A DNA stretch of 27,934 nt from an uncultured Chromatiaceae bacterium (GTDB taxonomy: Bacteria > Pseudomonadota > Gammaproteobacteria > Enterobacterales > Alteromonadaceae). The translations under genes were made by a program, and so were the position numbers. Location of the stretch: positions 1 to 27,934 of the forward strand of contig CAMLNG010000003.1 of NCBI GenBank assembly GCA_946481195.1. Reading direction: 5' to 3'. The notes beneath the pieces were generated by a model that saw nothing but the letters and a program-made list of their open reading frames with translations, was not told where the DNA came from and did no database searches. Below, piece after piece: positions 16,173 through 23,617 of this stretch. Within the stretch, counting starts at the first letter, position 1. Every line of letters begins with the position of its first letter.

Positions 16173-16805
16173 CTACTCGTCTGAGTGCTCAACAGCGGTT
16201 TCGCCGCTAAACCATCGATCCAGCACTTGCTCCAGTTCGGCCAACCCAATTTTGTTTAATGAGCTGAATGCTTCGACCGTCACATCCCCCATAAAAGCCA
16301 AAGACGCTTCGCGCACTTCGAGCACTGTCTTTTTGCGGGGACCAGGGCTGAGTTTATCGGCCTTAGTCAGCAAAATAAGCACAGACAAACCAGATTGTAC
16401 CGCCCAGTGCACCAGCTGCTGATCCAAGTCCTTTAACGGATGGCGGATATCCATCAGCACCACAATGCCTTTGAGGCTTTGGCGCTTCATCAGATATTCG
16501 CTAAGCGACTTCTGCCACTTTTCTTTGACTTCCAATGGCACTTTGGCAAAACCATAACCGGGTAAATCAATCAGTCTTTTGTTCTCTGCCAGATGAAAAG
16601 TGTTGATGAGCTGGGTGCGGCCTGGTGTTTTACTGGTTCTGGCTAAACTATTTTGCCGGGTCAGCGTATTCAGTGCACTGGACTTGCCGGCATTTGAGCG
16701 TCCGGCGAACGCCACTTCAATGCCAGAATCGTCCGGCAAAGCCCGAATATCGGGGGCGCTGGTCAGAAATCGCGTTTGCTGGTAGTTAAATATTGCTTTG
16801 TACAC
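16173..16805 (-). CDS. engB: Ribosome biogenesis GTP-binding protein EngB (YihA/YsxC)
   Basis: This 210-residue TRAFAC GTPase is needed for large ribosomal subunit assembly. The P-loop GRSNAGKS is at 35-42, followed by SALNTLT. G2 is in [13 protein letters not shown]3 is DLPG at 80-83 and G4 is TKAD at 147-150. The segment [14 protein letters not shown] is typical of the family. The frame extends to a TTG at 16823, but the GTG at 16805 has GGAG 6 bases before it. That start also gives an N terminus ([20 protein letters not shown]) like that of E. coli EngB, so it was chosen. The gene lies opposite polA and spf, as in E. coli. Confidence 0.95.
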   Translation of the reverse strand: MYKAIFNYQQTRFLTSAPDIRALPDDSGIEVAFAGRSNAGKSSALNTLTRQNSLARTSKTPGRTQLINTFHLAENKRLIDLPGYGFAKVPLEVKEKWQKSLSEYLMKRQSLKGIVVLMDIRHPLKDLDQQLVHWAVQSGLSVLILLTKADKLSPGPRKKTVLEVREASLAFMGDVTVEAFSSLNKIGLAELEQVLDRWFSGETAVEHSDE

Positions 16806-16977
16806 TTCATACTCCGGACTCAAATTTGGCTATAGTTTAGCGGAAATCAATAATCTGCATAAGTATTGGGATTTTCTATCAGCAGGTTTCGTGTAAAATA
16901 GGCATAAAAAATAGGGTTATTATCTTCTAAGCCTGTTGCAAGTTGGGCAGGGTCACGCAGAACAGAGACAATTAAAC

Positions 16978-17604
16978 ATGAGAAAAATTGCAATTCCATT
17001 CATGCTTTTATTAGGGCTGGCCGGTCAGGCAGCTGCGGTTGATGGCAATGTTGAAGCAGGTAAAGCGAAATCAGCCACCTGTGCCGCTTGTCACGGACCT
17101 GATGGTAACAGCCCGACCGACATGTACCCAAAAATCGCCGGCCAACATGCCGGTTATATCTATAAACAGTTAAAAGACTTCAAACAAGGTGCTGCGACTG
17201 GCGGTAAAGAAGGTCGTAACAACGCAGTAATGGCCGGCATGGTTGCCGCTTTGTCTGATCAGGATATGAAAGATCTGGCTGTTTACTTCTCCAGCCAAAC
17301 GATGAAATCAGGCACCACCCCGGAAGATGTGGTGGAAGCCGGTCAGAAATTATTCCGCGCTGGTGATATGCAACGTGGCATTCCAGCCTGTATTGCTTGC
17401 CACGGTCCACGTGGTGTAGGCCACAGTCTGGCGGGTTTCCCGAAAATTTCGTTCCAGCATGCCGCTTATATCAAAACGCAGCTGGAAGCCTTCCGTGCCG
17501 GCACCCGCGCCAATGACCTCAATGGCATGATGCGCGACACTGCGCACAAGCTGACAGATAAAGACATCGAAGTGCTGTCAAAATATCTGGGTGGCCTGCA
17601 CTAA
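16978..17604 (+). CDS. Diheme cytochrome c4
   Basis: This 208-residue protein has a signal peptide (about 1-20, ending QAAA/VD) and two similar c-type heme domains joined by a short linker. The heme sites are CAACH (Cys35-His39) and CIACH (Cys138-His142). The likely axial Met residues lie in AVMAGMVAALSDQD and in NGMMRDTAHKLTDKD. Cytochrome c4 is a periplasmic electron carrier to cbb3-type or other oxidases. The ATG at 16978 is preferred over one at 16936 because the signal peptide starts there. A terminator follows directly. This gene sits between engB and yihI, where E. coli has only csrC. Confidence 0.93.
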   Translation: MRKIAIPFMLLLGLAGQAAAVDGNVEAGKAKSATCAACHGPDGNSPTDMYPKIAGQHAGYIYKQLKDFKQGAATGGKEGRNNAVMAGMVAALSDQDMKDLAVYFSSQTMKSGTTPEDVVEAGQKLFRAGDMQRGIPACIACHGPRGVGHSLAGFPKISFQHAAYIKTQLEAFRAGTRANDLNGMMRDTAHKLTDKDIEVLSKYLGGLH

Positions 17605-17625
17605 TCCCTGTCAGCATCAGGAAGA

Positions 17626-17649
17626 AACCGGAGTCCGCTCCGGTTTTTT
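17626..17649 (+). terminator. Rho-independent terminator of the cytochrome c4 gene
   Basis: AACCGGAG pairs with CTCCGGTT across loop TCCG, with T residues running on from the stem. It starts 21 bases after the stop codon. Confidence 0.92.
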
Positions 17650-17666
17650 ATTTTCCACCATCTGAA

Positions 17667-17688
17667 TTTGTGAGATATATCTCACAAA
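17667..17688 (+). promoter_or_regulatory. UvrY/GacA-type operator upstream of the csrC-like RNA
   Basis: This is a perfect 22-bp palindrome with core TGTGAG-N6-CTCACA. The known GacA/UvrY/VarA site is TGTAAG-N6-CTTACA, and the E. coli csrB site also starts TGTGAG, so core and spacing fit. A further half site TGTGAG follows at 17692-17697. Its centre is about 178 bases before the predicted RNA start, close to the upstream position known for E. coli csrB. T-rich tracts lie between it and the promoter. Confidence 0.75.
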
Positions 17689-17820
17689 GCATGTGAGAAA
17701 TAAACCCAAAACAGACCAGAAAAAACCGACAGCTTGTCGCATTTAACCGAGCAAATAACTGAATTTATTTGACATTAATTTTTGGTTCATTTTTTTTCTG
17801 ATTTTTTTTTAATCATGGTA

Positions 17821-17848
17821 TTGCCATTCCGGTCAATCAGAGTAAATT
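17821..17848 (+). promoter_or_regulatory. Promoter of the csrC-like RNA
   Basis: TTGCCA (-35) and TAAATT (-10, 17843-17848) are 16 bases apart. The expected start is at about 17856, at the base of the first hairpin. Confidence 0.6.
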
Positions 17849-17855
17849 AAACCCC

Positions 17856-18151
17856 GTTACTTTTAGTAACAACTCGACAAAACGGAAGTTTTGCATGGAA
17901 AGCAGGCGTGCTTTAGTACATTTGGAATGGCATCGTCACTGGTGTCTGCGTTCTTAACGCAAGCCCCCACGGAAGACGAAAAAAGTATTAGGACGATCGC
18001 GAATAACTATTTTTGCATGGAAGCGACGCAACAATATACGGAAACTGACCAGACAGGGTGTCTGCCACAGTTAGGATGACATAACAAAATTCAGTGCTGC
18101 TTGCACAAACTTTCAGACGGCGATAGCTACTTGTTATCGCCGTTTTGTTTT
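17856..18151 (+). ncRNA. csrC: CsrB/CsrC-family regulatory RNA (CsrA/RsmA sponge)
   Basis: This ~296-nt unit has the layout of a CsrB/CsrC RNA, which binds and titrates the translational regulator CsrA. Eight GGA motifs start at 17884, 17897, 17924, 17971, 17991, 18019, 18040 and 18074; three are ACGGA and two are TTAGGA. The first lies in the loop of a 6-bp hairpin (CAAAAC-GGAA-GTTTTG) and another in a short CAT/ATG stem. Further hairpins are GTTAC/GTAAC at the 5' end, TGCGTT/AACGCA, CAGACAGGGTGTCTG and GTGC/GCAC. A terminator closes the unit. Its place between engB and yihI is that of E. coli csrC, and a UvrY-type box lies upstream. It has fewer GGA motifs than E. coli csrC, so csrB or another Csr RNA name is possible. 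Confidence 0.75.
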
Positions 18152-18152
18152 T
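18117..18152 (+). terminator. Terminator of the csrC-like RNA
   Basis: ACGGCGATA pairs perfectly with TATCGCCGT, followed by TTTG and five T residues. Confidence 0.85.
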
Positions 18153-18198
18153 CTGCGCGCTCATTTGCGCACTTCAATGCACAGTGACGGATAAAGCC

Positions 18199-18228
18199 TT
18201 GGGCTTTCCGGCAAAATCTGGTTAAAAT
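18199..18228 (+). promoter_or_regulatory. Likely promoter of yihI-DUF2489
   Basis: TTGGGC (-35) and TAAAAT (-10, 18223-18228) are 18 bases apart. The start would be near 18236, about 20 bases before the yihI ATG. Confidence 0.55.
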
Positions 18229-18255
18229 ACGCGCCCTTTTCTACAGGTACAGACC

Positions 18256-18825
18256 ATGACACGCATCAAAAAGTCCCGCACAACAGGCCCTATCGGCAGC
18301 CGTCACAAACCCGCAGCTGAAGCACGGCAAACGCGCGAGCGTCCGGTCGAGACCAAGAAAAAAGGTGCTGGTTTAAAATCCGGCAGCCGCAATGCACCTG
18401 TGCAGGAAAAACCACAGCATAGCGGTCAGACCAATAAAGACCCACGCCATGGCAGCAAAAAGCCAATCGCGCTGCATGCCAATGAGACTGAGCAGCAATT
18501 ATTGCAACAGATGTCAGACTTCAAACCTAAAGCGCAGCTGGCCAAAGTCAAAATTGCACCTTTAGCACCAGAGCAGGAACTTGCCGCGCTGGAACAGGAT
18601 GAAAAACTGCTGGCATTGGTTGAACGCGTCGAAAACGGTGAAATCCTGACCGGCAAAGATGCAAAGTATTTCAACAGCAAAACCGCTCGTCATGCTGAGT
18701 TGCTGACCTTGTTGGGACTGGATGATGAGGAAATGTCTGACGAAACCGAACAGCAAGATGAAGAGCTGGATCCGCTGGCACAATTTGAACGTACTGACTG
18801 GCGTAAAGACTTATTAGGCGAGTAA
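18256..18825 (+). CDS. yihI: Der GTPase-activating protein YihI
   Basis: This 189-residue, highly charged protein matches YihI, which stimulates the GTPase Der and so modulates late 50S ribosome assembly. The N-terminal half is basic and disordered (MTRIKKSRTTGPIGSRHKP; later KDPRHGSKKPIAL, the most conserved block). The C-terminal half is acidic and helical (LAALEQDEKLLALVERVENGEILTGKDAKYFNSK), ending in an acidic tract and LAQFERTDWRKDLLGE. It lies downstream of the csrC-like RNA and 4 bp before a DUF2489 gene, so the two are probably one operon. The neighbouring ribosome assembly gene engB fits this role. Confidence 0.93.
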   Translation: MTRIKKSRTTGPIGSRHKPAAEARQTRERPVETKKKGAGLKSGSRNAPVQEKPQHSGQTNKDPRHGSKKPIALHANETEQQLLQQMSDFKPKAQLAKVKIAPLAPEQELAALEQDEKLLALVERVENGEILTGKDAKYFNSKTARHAELLTLLGLDDEEMSDETEQQDEELDPLAQFERTDWRKDLLGE

Positions 18826-18829
18826 CTGC

Positions 18830-19300
18830 ATGACGATTTGGTGGGGTTTGCTGGCGCTGGGTGTGTTGATTGTCAGCGCTTTGGCTTTTTATCTGGGCCG
18901 TTTATTGTCGCAGCTGCAAAAACAAAAACTGCAGCATCAACGAGCACTGGCAGAACAACAACGCAAACAGGCCGAACATCAGCAGTATCTGCTCGACAGT
19001 ATTGTGTTAATAGGTCAGGCGACGCTGGAAGACCAGTGCGAGTTATCCGAGGCCGGACTACGGATTTGGGTGTTGCTGGAAAACCTGCAACCTGAGCTCG
19101 CTCAGGCTTGTCGTTACCCGGGATTGTTTGCGATGTATGATTGCGTGAAAGCGATGCCGACGCACGACGCCCGCAAAGCGCTCGACAAAAAAGAACTGCG
19201 GCATTTGGACCACATCCGCCAGCAGACAGAGATACAGCTGGCAGAATCCATCAAGCAGGACATCCGCCAGCTGCTGGAAATCCTCAAGCCCGTGCACTAA
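18830..19300 (+). CDS. DUF2489 domain membrane-anchored protein
   Basis: This 156-residue protein has one N-terminal membrane helix (about 4-24), then a long Gln-rich coiled coil (about 27-55) and a helical cytoplasmic domain. The segment LIGQATLEDQCELSEAGLRIWVLLENL and the motif GLFAMYDCVKAMPTHDARKALDKKELRHLD fit the DUF2489 family, found next to yihI and hemN in Shewanella and Vibrio-like genomes. No function is known to me. It begins 4 bases after the yihI stop, so translation is probably coupled. Confidence 0.85.
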   Translation: MTIWWGLLALGVLIVSALAFYLGRLLSQLQKQKLQHQRALAEQQRKQAEHQQYLLDSIVLIGQATLEDQCELSEAGLRIWVLLENLQPELAQACRYPGLFAMYDCVKAMPTHDARKALDKKELRHLDHIRQQTEIQLAESIKQDIRQLLEILKPVH

Positions 19301-19332
19301 AACCCATGCATGAGTTCCTATGCACTAAAACG

Positions 19333-19357
19333 AAAAGCCGCATCACTGCGGCTTTTT
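19333..19357. terminator. Bidirectional terminator between DUF2489 and amidohydrolase genes
   Basis: AAAAGCCGCA pairs perfectly with TGCGGCTTTT across loop TCAC. Runs of T on the plus strand and of A (T on the minus strand) flank it, so it can serve both convergent genes. Confidence 0.9.
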
Positions 19358-19369
19358 GGTTCTTATCTC

Positions 19370-20650
19370 TTACTGCTTGTAGACCTTGCCGGCTTTCATG
19401 ACAAAACTGACTTTGCCCATCACGCTGATATCCTGCAGCGGGTTGCCCGGCACGGCCACAATATCGGCGATTTTGCCGGCTTTCAGGCTGCCCAGGCTTT
19501 GTTCCATTTGCAGCAGCTTTGCCGCTTCGATAGTCGCACTTAACAGAGCCTGATGCGCCGACATGCCGCCTTCGGTCATATAAACAAATTCGCGCCAGTT
19601 GTCGCCGTGCATACCGACGCCCGCATCAGTGCCAAAAGCGATTTTCACGCCGGCTTTTTGCGCTTTGCTGAAAGTGGCCTGAATTAAAGGCCCGATAGTG
19701 GCCGCTTTTAATCGCACCATCTCCGGGAAATACCCCGGCTCTTTGGCTTTCTCCGCGACAAATTTACCGGCGCTGATGGTCGGGACAAAATAAGTGCCGT
19801 GCTGTTTCATCAGCTTGATGGTGTTGTCGTCCATAAAAGTGCCGTGTTCAATCGAGGTCACACCGGCTTTAATCGCCCGCTCCATACCTTCTTTGCCATG
19901 GGCGTGTACGGCAATGGTAAAGCCATAGTCTTTGGCAGTGCTGACAATAGCGGCCAGCTCTTCGTCGGTGAACTGGGCGTTCATGCCACTTTTGGCGACG
20001 CTGAGTACCCCACCTGTCGCGGTAATTTTAATCAGGTCCGCGCCTTCTTTGTAGCGTTGCCGGACTGCTTTACGCGCATCGTCCGGGCCGTTAATCACCC
20101 CATCATCCGGACCCGGGTCACCCATCCGCAGATAAGCCACGCCATTGGTCGGATCGGCGTGCCCGCCGGTCGTCGCAATAGATTTGCCGGCGGTGAAGAT
20201 ACGTGGGCCTTTGGTATAACCAGCATTGATGGCCTTACGCAGTGCTGTACTGATCAGGTGGCTGTCGCCTAACTCCCGTACTGTGGTAAAGCCAGCCAGC
20301 AACGTTTTTTCTGCATAAGTGGCGCCACGCAGTGCCACGTCCGCTTCATTCATCGTAAAGCCTTCGCTATAAGCTCCCGGGCTGCTTTGGTAAGAAAAAT
20401 GCGTATGCATATCCATCAGGCCCGGCAGCACCGTTTGTTTGGATAAATCAATCAGGGTGTCCGTGGCAGCAGGCTGGCGATACCCGGCTTCAATGGCTTT
20501 GATCTGGTCATTTTCAATCACCAGCGTCTGTTTTTGCAGAATTTGTTCGCCTTCCGCCGTGATCACAGTGCCGGCGTGGATCAAAGTCGCCGCCTGGCCC
20601 GCCAGCGGTAACAGTCCGGCCAGCAGCATTGCAGTGGTTATTTTGTTCAT
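19370..20650 (-). CDS. Secreted metal-dependent amidohydrolase (Xaa-Pro dipeptidase / imidazolonepropionase-like)
   Basis: This 426-residue protein has a signal peptide (about 1-21, ending GQAAT). The TIM-barrel amidohydrolase metal residues are all present: HTH in MDMHTHF (His82, His84), a likely carboxylated Lys208 in LIKITATGG, His249 in IAVHAHG, His269 in IEHGT and Asp342 in FGTDAG, so two metals are likely. It resembles the group that includes Xaa-Pro dipeptidases (Caulobacter Cc2672 and Sgx9260 types) that cleave prolyl or arginyl dipeptides. A peptide-salvage role in the periplasm is an inference. It is absent from this position in E. coli and interrupts the yihI-DUF2489-hemN block. 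A GAGGC/GCCTC hairpin lies 18 bases before the ATG. The ribosome site is GGGAA. Confidence 0.85.
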   Translation of the reverse strand: MNKITTAMLLAGLLPLAGQAATLIHAGTVITAEGEQILQKQTLVIENDQIKAIEAGYRQPAATDTLIDLSKQTVLPGLMDMHTHFSYQSSPGAYSEGFTMNEADVALRGATYAEKTLLAGFTTVRELGDSHLISTALRKAINAGYTKGPRIFTAGKSIATTGGHADPTNGVAYLRMGDPGPDDGVINGPDDARKAVRQRYKEGADLIKITATGGVLSVAKSGMNAQFTDEELAAIVSTAKDYGFTIAVHAHGKEGMERAIKAGVTSIEHGTFMDDNTIKLMKQHGTYFVPTISAGKFVAEKAKEPGYFPEMVRLKAATIGPLIQATFSKAQKAGVKIAFGTDAGVGMHGDNWREFVYMTEGGMSAHQALLSATIEAAKLLQMEQSLGSLKAGKIADIVAVPGNPLQDISVMGKVSFVMKAGKVYKQ

Positions 20651-20699
20651 GGTTGTTCCCGGGTTATGAGGCTTTGCCTCTTATTCAAAGTCCAATCTG

Positions 20700-20740
20700 T
20701 TGTGTTGGATCAATATGCACTTCAACACAGTCTTTATACT
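20700..20740 (+). promoter_or_regulatory. FNR/Anr-type box and -10 of hemN
   Basis: TTGTG-TTGG-ATCAA (20700-20713) matches the FNR consensus TTGAT-N4-ATCAA in 8 of 10 bases. A -10 box TATACT is at 20735-20740. The start site would be near 20747, putting the box centre at about -41, the standard class II activator position. Confidence 0.65.
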
Positions 20741-20769
20741 GATGCCATTTCCGACGTGGCAGATGCGAT

Positions 20770-22131
20770 ATGATGACGACATTTTGGGACGAAGCCCTGA
20801 TCAAAAAATACAACGTCAAAGGCCCCCGTTATACCTCTTACCCCACCGCGTTGTTGCTGCGCAGCGGCTTTGCGCCTGAACGCGCATTACAGATGCTGGC
20901 CGACACCGGACCCGCACTGAGCCTTTACTTACACGTGCCATTTTGCCGTGAACTTTGTTATTACTGCGGCTGTAACAAGGTCATCAGCCGCGACCAGAGC
21001 AAAGCTGACCGTTACCTCGACGCGCTCGCCACTGAAATGGCGTTGTATCAAGATGCCTGCGCAGCAAAACAAGTGCACCAACTGCATTTTGGCGGCGGCA
21101 CCCCGACTTATCTGGATGAAGCACAGCTACGCCGCCTGATGCAGCTATTGCGGCAGCATTTTCAGTTCCTGCCGGACGCTGAGCTTAGCATCGAAATTGA
21201 CCCACGCAGTTGTGACGTCGAAAAGCTGCGTTTATTACGGGAACTGGGCTTTAGCCGCGTCAGCTTTGGCGTGCAGGATTTTGATCCACAGGTGCAGCAG
21301 GCTATAAACCGTATTCAGCCCTACAGCATGGTGGAAACGCTGGTCCAGGCGGCACGGGAGCTCAATTTCCGCTCGGTGAATCTGGATTTGGTCTACGGTC
21401 TGCCGCATCAGGCGGCGGAAAGCTTTGGCCAGACACTGGCCCAAGTAGTGACTCTCGACCCGGACCGGATTTCGCTGTTCAGCTACGCGCATTTACCGGA
21501 ACGTTTCGCCGCGCAGCGCAAAATTCCCGATGCGGCGTTACCGGGCGCCAGCGAAAAACTCGCATTGCTGGCGCTGGCGCTGGAAACACTGCAACAAGCC
21601 GGTTTTGTTGCCATTGGCATGGACCATTTCGCCAAAGCCACAGATCCGCTTTGCCAGGCCCAGCAAGCCAGAACGCTGACACGGAACTTTCAGGGTTACA
21701 GTGTCGATAGCTGCGATGCGTTATTGGGCCTGGGGGTTTCGGCCATCAGTCAGGTCGGCAATTTGATCTGGCAACAACAAAAAGAGCTGAAACACTATTA
21801 TCAGGCACTGGAGCAACAGCAGATCCTCGCCATTGATAAAGGCCTGACGTTAAGCCGCGACGACCAAATCCGCGCTGATTTGATCGCCCGTATCATGTGC
21901 AATTTTGTGCTGGATACCAAAGCGCTGGCGCAGCAATGGCAGATTGATTTTCAGCAGTATTTTGCCACGTCACTGACACAGCTGCAGCCATGCGTCAGCG
22001 ACGACTTAGTGCGTTGGCAGGGCGATTTACTGGAAGTGACAGACCGCGGCCGGCCCTGGGTACGGATCATCGCCGCAGCTTTTGATGCCTATTTAGTGGC
22101 GCAGCAGCAGAGTTATTCCAAAGTGATTTAA
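20770..22131 (+). CDS. hemN: Oxygen-independent coproporphyrinogen III oxidase
   Basis: This 453-residue radical SAM enzyme converts coproporphyrinogen III to protoporphyrinogen IX without oxygen, in heme synthesis. The 4Fe-4S motif is CxxxCxxC (Cys59, Cys63, Cys66, within YLHVPFCRELCYYCGC), with the extra Cys68 seen in true HemN. The SAM-binding GGGTP is at 108-112. The start FWDEALIKKYNVKGPRYTSYPTA is typical of HemN rather than of HemW. An FNR-type site upstream fits use when oxygen is low. A second ATG follows directly (20773). It ends convergent with DUF1285, 21 bp apart. Heme supply fits with the cytochromes c4, c5 and catalase nearby. Confidence 0.97.
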   Translation: MMTTFWDEALIKKYNVKGPRYTSYPTALLLRSGFAPERALQMLADTGPALSLYLHVPFCRELCYYCGCNKVISRDQSKADRYLDALATEMALYQDACAAKQVHQLHFGGGTPTYLDEAQLRRLMQLLRQHFQFLPDAELSIEIDPRSCDVEKLRLLRELGFSRVSFGVQDFDPQVQQAINRIQPYSMVETLVQAARELNFRSVNLDLVYGLPHQAAESFGQTLAQVVTLDPDRISLFSYAHLPERFAAQRKIPDAALPGASEKLALLALALETLQQAGFVAIGMDHFAKATDPLCQAQQARTLTRNFQGYSVDSCDALLGLGVSAISQVGNLIWQQQKELKHYYQALEQQQILAIDKGLTLSRDDQIRADLIARIMCNFVLDTKALAQQWQIDFQQYFATSLTQLQPCVSDDLVRWQGDLLEVTDRGRPWVRIIAAAFDAYLVAQQQSYSKVI

Positions 22132-22152
22132 CAGAGCGCTGAAACAACAGTA

Positions 22153-22680
22153 TCAGCCGAGCCGGAAACTATAGCCGCCACTTCGCAACACATAGTGGCG
22201 CTCGCCATCCACAATTTGCTCCTGCGCCTGTTCTGCCAGCGCGTAATACAAAGTCCGGCTGAATTTGGCGCGAAGCCCCCGTTTGAGTTGCAGATACGGC
22301 AGTAACTGCCCGTCTCCCGCTTCAGGTTGCAACAAAACCGGCAAGTCCGGCCCGGCGATAAAGTTCTGTTGCAGATTCGTGGTCAGCTGCAAACGGCCAT
22401 CGTCAAGCCAGACCGCATCGACCAGCACAAAAGGCGCATCGTCGACTGCTATCTGGACTTGCTCCGCCGGCGTTGTCAGCAGATAACGTCCATCAACACA
22501 ACTCAGCACCGCCGCAAACAATCGCACTAACTCAGGCCGCTGAATAGGGCTGCCATGGAAATACCAACTGCCGTCGCGGTCAATCCGAATGGGCACGGCG
22601 CCACAAAAAGCCGGTTGCCATTGTTCCAATGGATAGTCGGCTAAATCACCTAACTGACGTTGTAACGAAAACAGATCCAT
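22153..22680 (-). CDS. DUF1285 family protein
   Basis: From the ATG at 22680 this is a 175-residue protein. An in-frame start at 22728 would add 16 basic residues and is less likely. The segment IRIDRDGSWYFHGSPIQRPELVRLFAAVL, then DGRYLLTTPAEQVQIAVDDAPFVLV, is the pattern of DUF1285, a small cytoplasmic beta-rich family of unknown role. The C terminus (RTLYYALAEQAQ through RSGGYSFRLG) is also typical. It diverges from mscS across 88 bp. Confidence 0.85.
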   Translation of the reverse strand: MDLFSLQRQLGDLADYPLEQWQPAFCGAVPIRIDRDGSWYFHGSPIQRPELVRLFAAVLSCVDGRYLLTTPAEQVQIAVDDAPFVLVDAVWLDDGRLQLTTNLQQNFIAGPDLPVLLQPEAGDGQLLPYLQLKRGLRAKFSRTLYYALAEQAQEQIVDGERHYVLRSGGYSFRLG

Positions 22681-22768
22681 GCGTGACCTAAATTTGCACC
22701 GGCGAAATAAGGTCAATAATGTTAGCATATTGTTTTGAGCCGTTTATTCACCCTACCAGAGGTTTCCT

Positions 22769-23617
22769 ATGCAACCCGAAGTGCAGGTCATCGAACAAAG
22801 CTTAACTTTTCTGCAGAAAAATCAGGATCTGATCATTAGTTTCAGCCTGAAACTGCTGGTCGCCGTCATCATCTTTTATATCGGTCGCTGGGTCGCGCTT
22901 GGTGTTTCCCGGCTGATTGGTAAAGCCTTACTGCTGCGTCATGTTGACCGCGCAGTAGTGTCTTTCCTGTCCAGTATCGTTTATGCCGCTGTCTTGATTG
23001 CCTTTGCACTGATTGCGTTGTCGCATCTGGGCATTCAGACCGCATCCTTCCTGGCGATTCTCGGCGCAGCCGGCCTCGCTGTGGCGTTGGCGCTGCAGGG
23101 CTCGTTGTCCAATTTTGCCTCCGGTGTTTTAATCATCGTGTTCCGGCCGTTTAAATCCGGTGATTTGGTTGAAGTGGCCGGTATCAGCGGTGTGGTGGAG
23201 CGGATTGATATTTTCCAGACCATTTTTAAAACTGGCGATAACAAAAAAATCATTGTGCCGAATTCGCAAATTACCGGTGGCGCTATCGTCAACTATTCCG
23301 CGGAAAAACGCCGCCGTATCGATTTAACTATTGGCATCAGTTACGACTCTGATTTACGCCAGGCAAAACAAATCCTGCATGACATTCTGCAGGCCGACAG
23401 CCGTGTGCTGAAGGAGCCGGCACCGGTGATTGCCGTGGGCGCTCTGGCAGATTCGTCGGTGCAGTTGGTCGTGCGGCCCTGGGTCGAAGCGACCGATTAC
23501 TGGGCTGTGTACTGGGATACGCTGGAGCAGGTCAAACTGCAGTTTGATGCCGCCGGTATCGAAATCCCTTTTCCACAAATGTCTTTACACATGAAACCTC
23601 ACAAGGATGACGTATGA
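22769..23617 (+). CDS. mscS: Small-conductance mechanosensitive channel MscS
   Basis: This 282-residue inner membrane protein has the E. coli MscS length (286). It opens under membrane tension in hypo-osmotic shock. Three membrane helices lie at about 22-48, 64-86 and 92-127. The third has the Gly/Ala-packed pore pattern ILGAAGLAVALALQGSLSN followed by FRPFKSGD. The cytoplasmic vestibule domain contains VPNSQITGGAIVNYS, ISYDSDLRQAKQIL and FDAAGIEIPFPQ. AGAGG precedes the ATG. Its stop overlaps the ATG of the DUF481 gene by 4 bases, so the two are co-translated. Confidence 0.96.
   Translation: MQPEVQVIEQSLTFLQKNQDLIISFSLKLLVAVIIFYIGRWVALGVSRLIGKALLLRHVDRAVVSFLSSIVYAAVLIAFALIALSHLGIQTASFLAILGAAGLAVALALQGSLSNFASGVLIIVFRPFKSGDLVEVAGISGVVERIDIFQTIFKTGDNKKIIVPNSQITGGAIVNYSAEKRRRIDLTIGISYDSDLRQAKQILHDILQADSRVLKEPAPVIAVGALADSSVQLVVRPWVEATDYWAVYWDTLEQVKLQFDAAGIEIPFPQMSLHMKPHKDDV

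Noticed and set aside
16806..16823. TTG start for engB adding six residues
   Set aside because: No ribosome site before it, whereas the GTG at 16805 has GGAG at a good distance and fits the family N terminus.
17667..17688. CRP binding site
   Set aside because: CRP needs TGTGA-N6-TCACA. Here those half sites are 8 bases apart; the TGTGAG-N6-CTCACA reading fits UvrY/GacA better.
17891..18079. Open frame of 62 codons with a TTG start between cytochrome c4 and yihI
   Set aside because: No ribosome site, no family resemblance, and it lies inside the GGA-rich hairpin unit that fits a Csr RNA. A 20-codon ATG frame at 17895 was rejected for the same reason.
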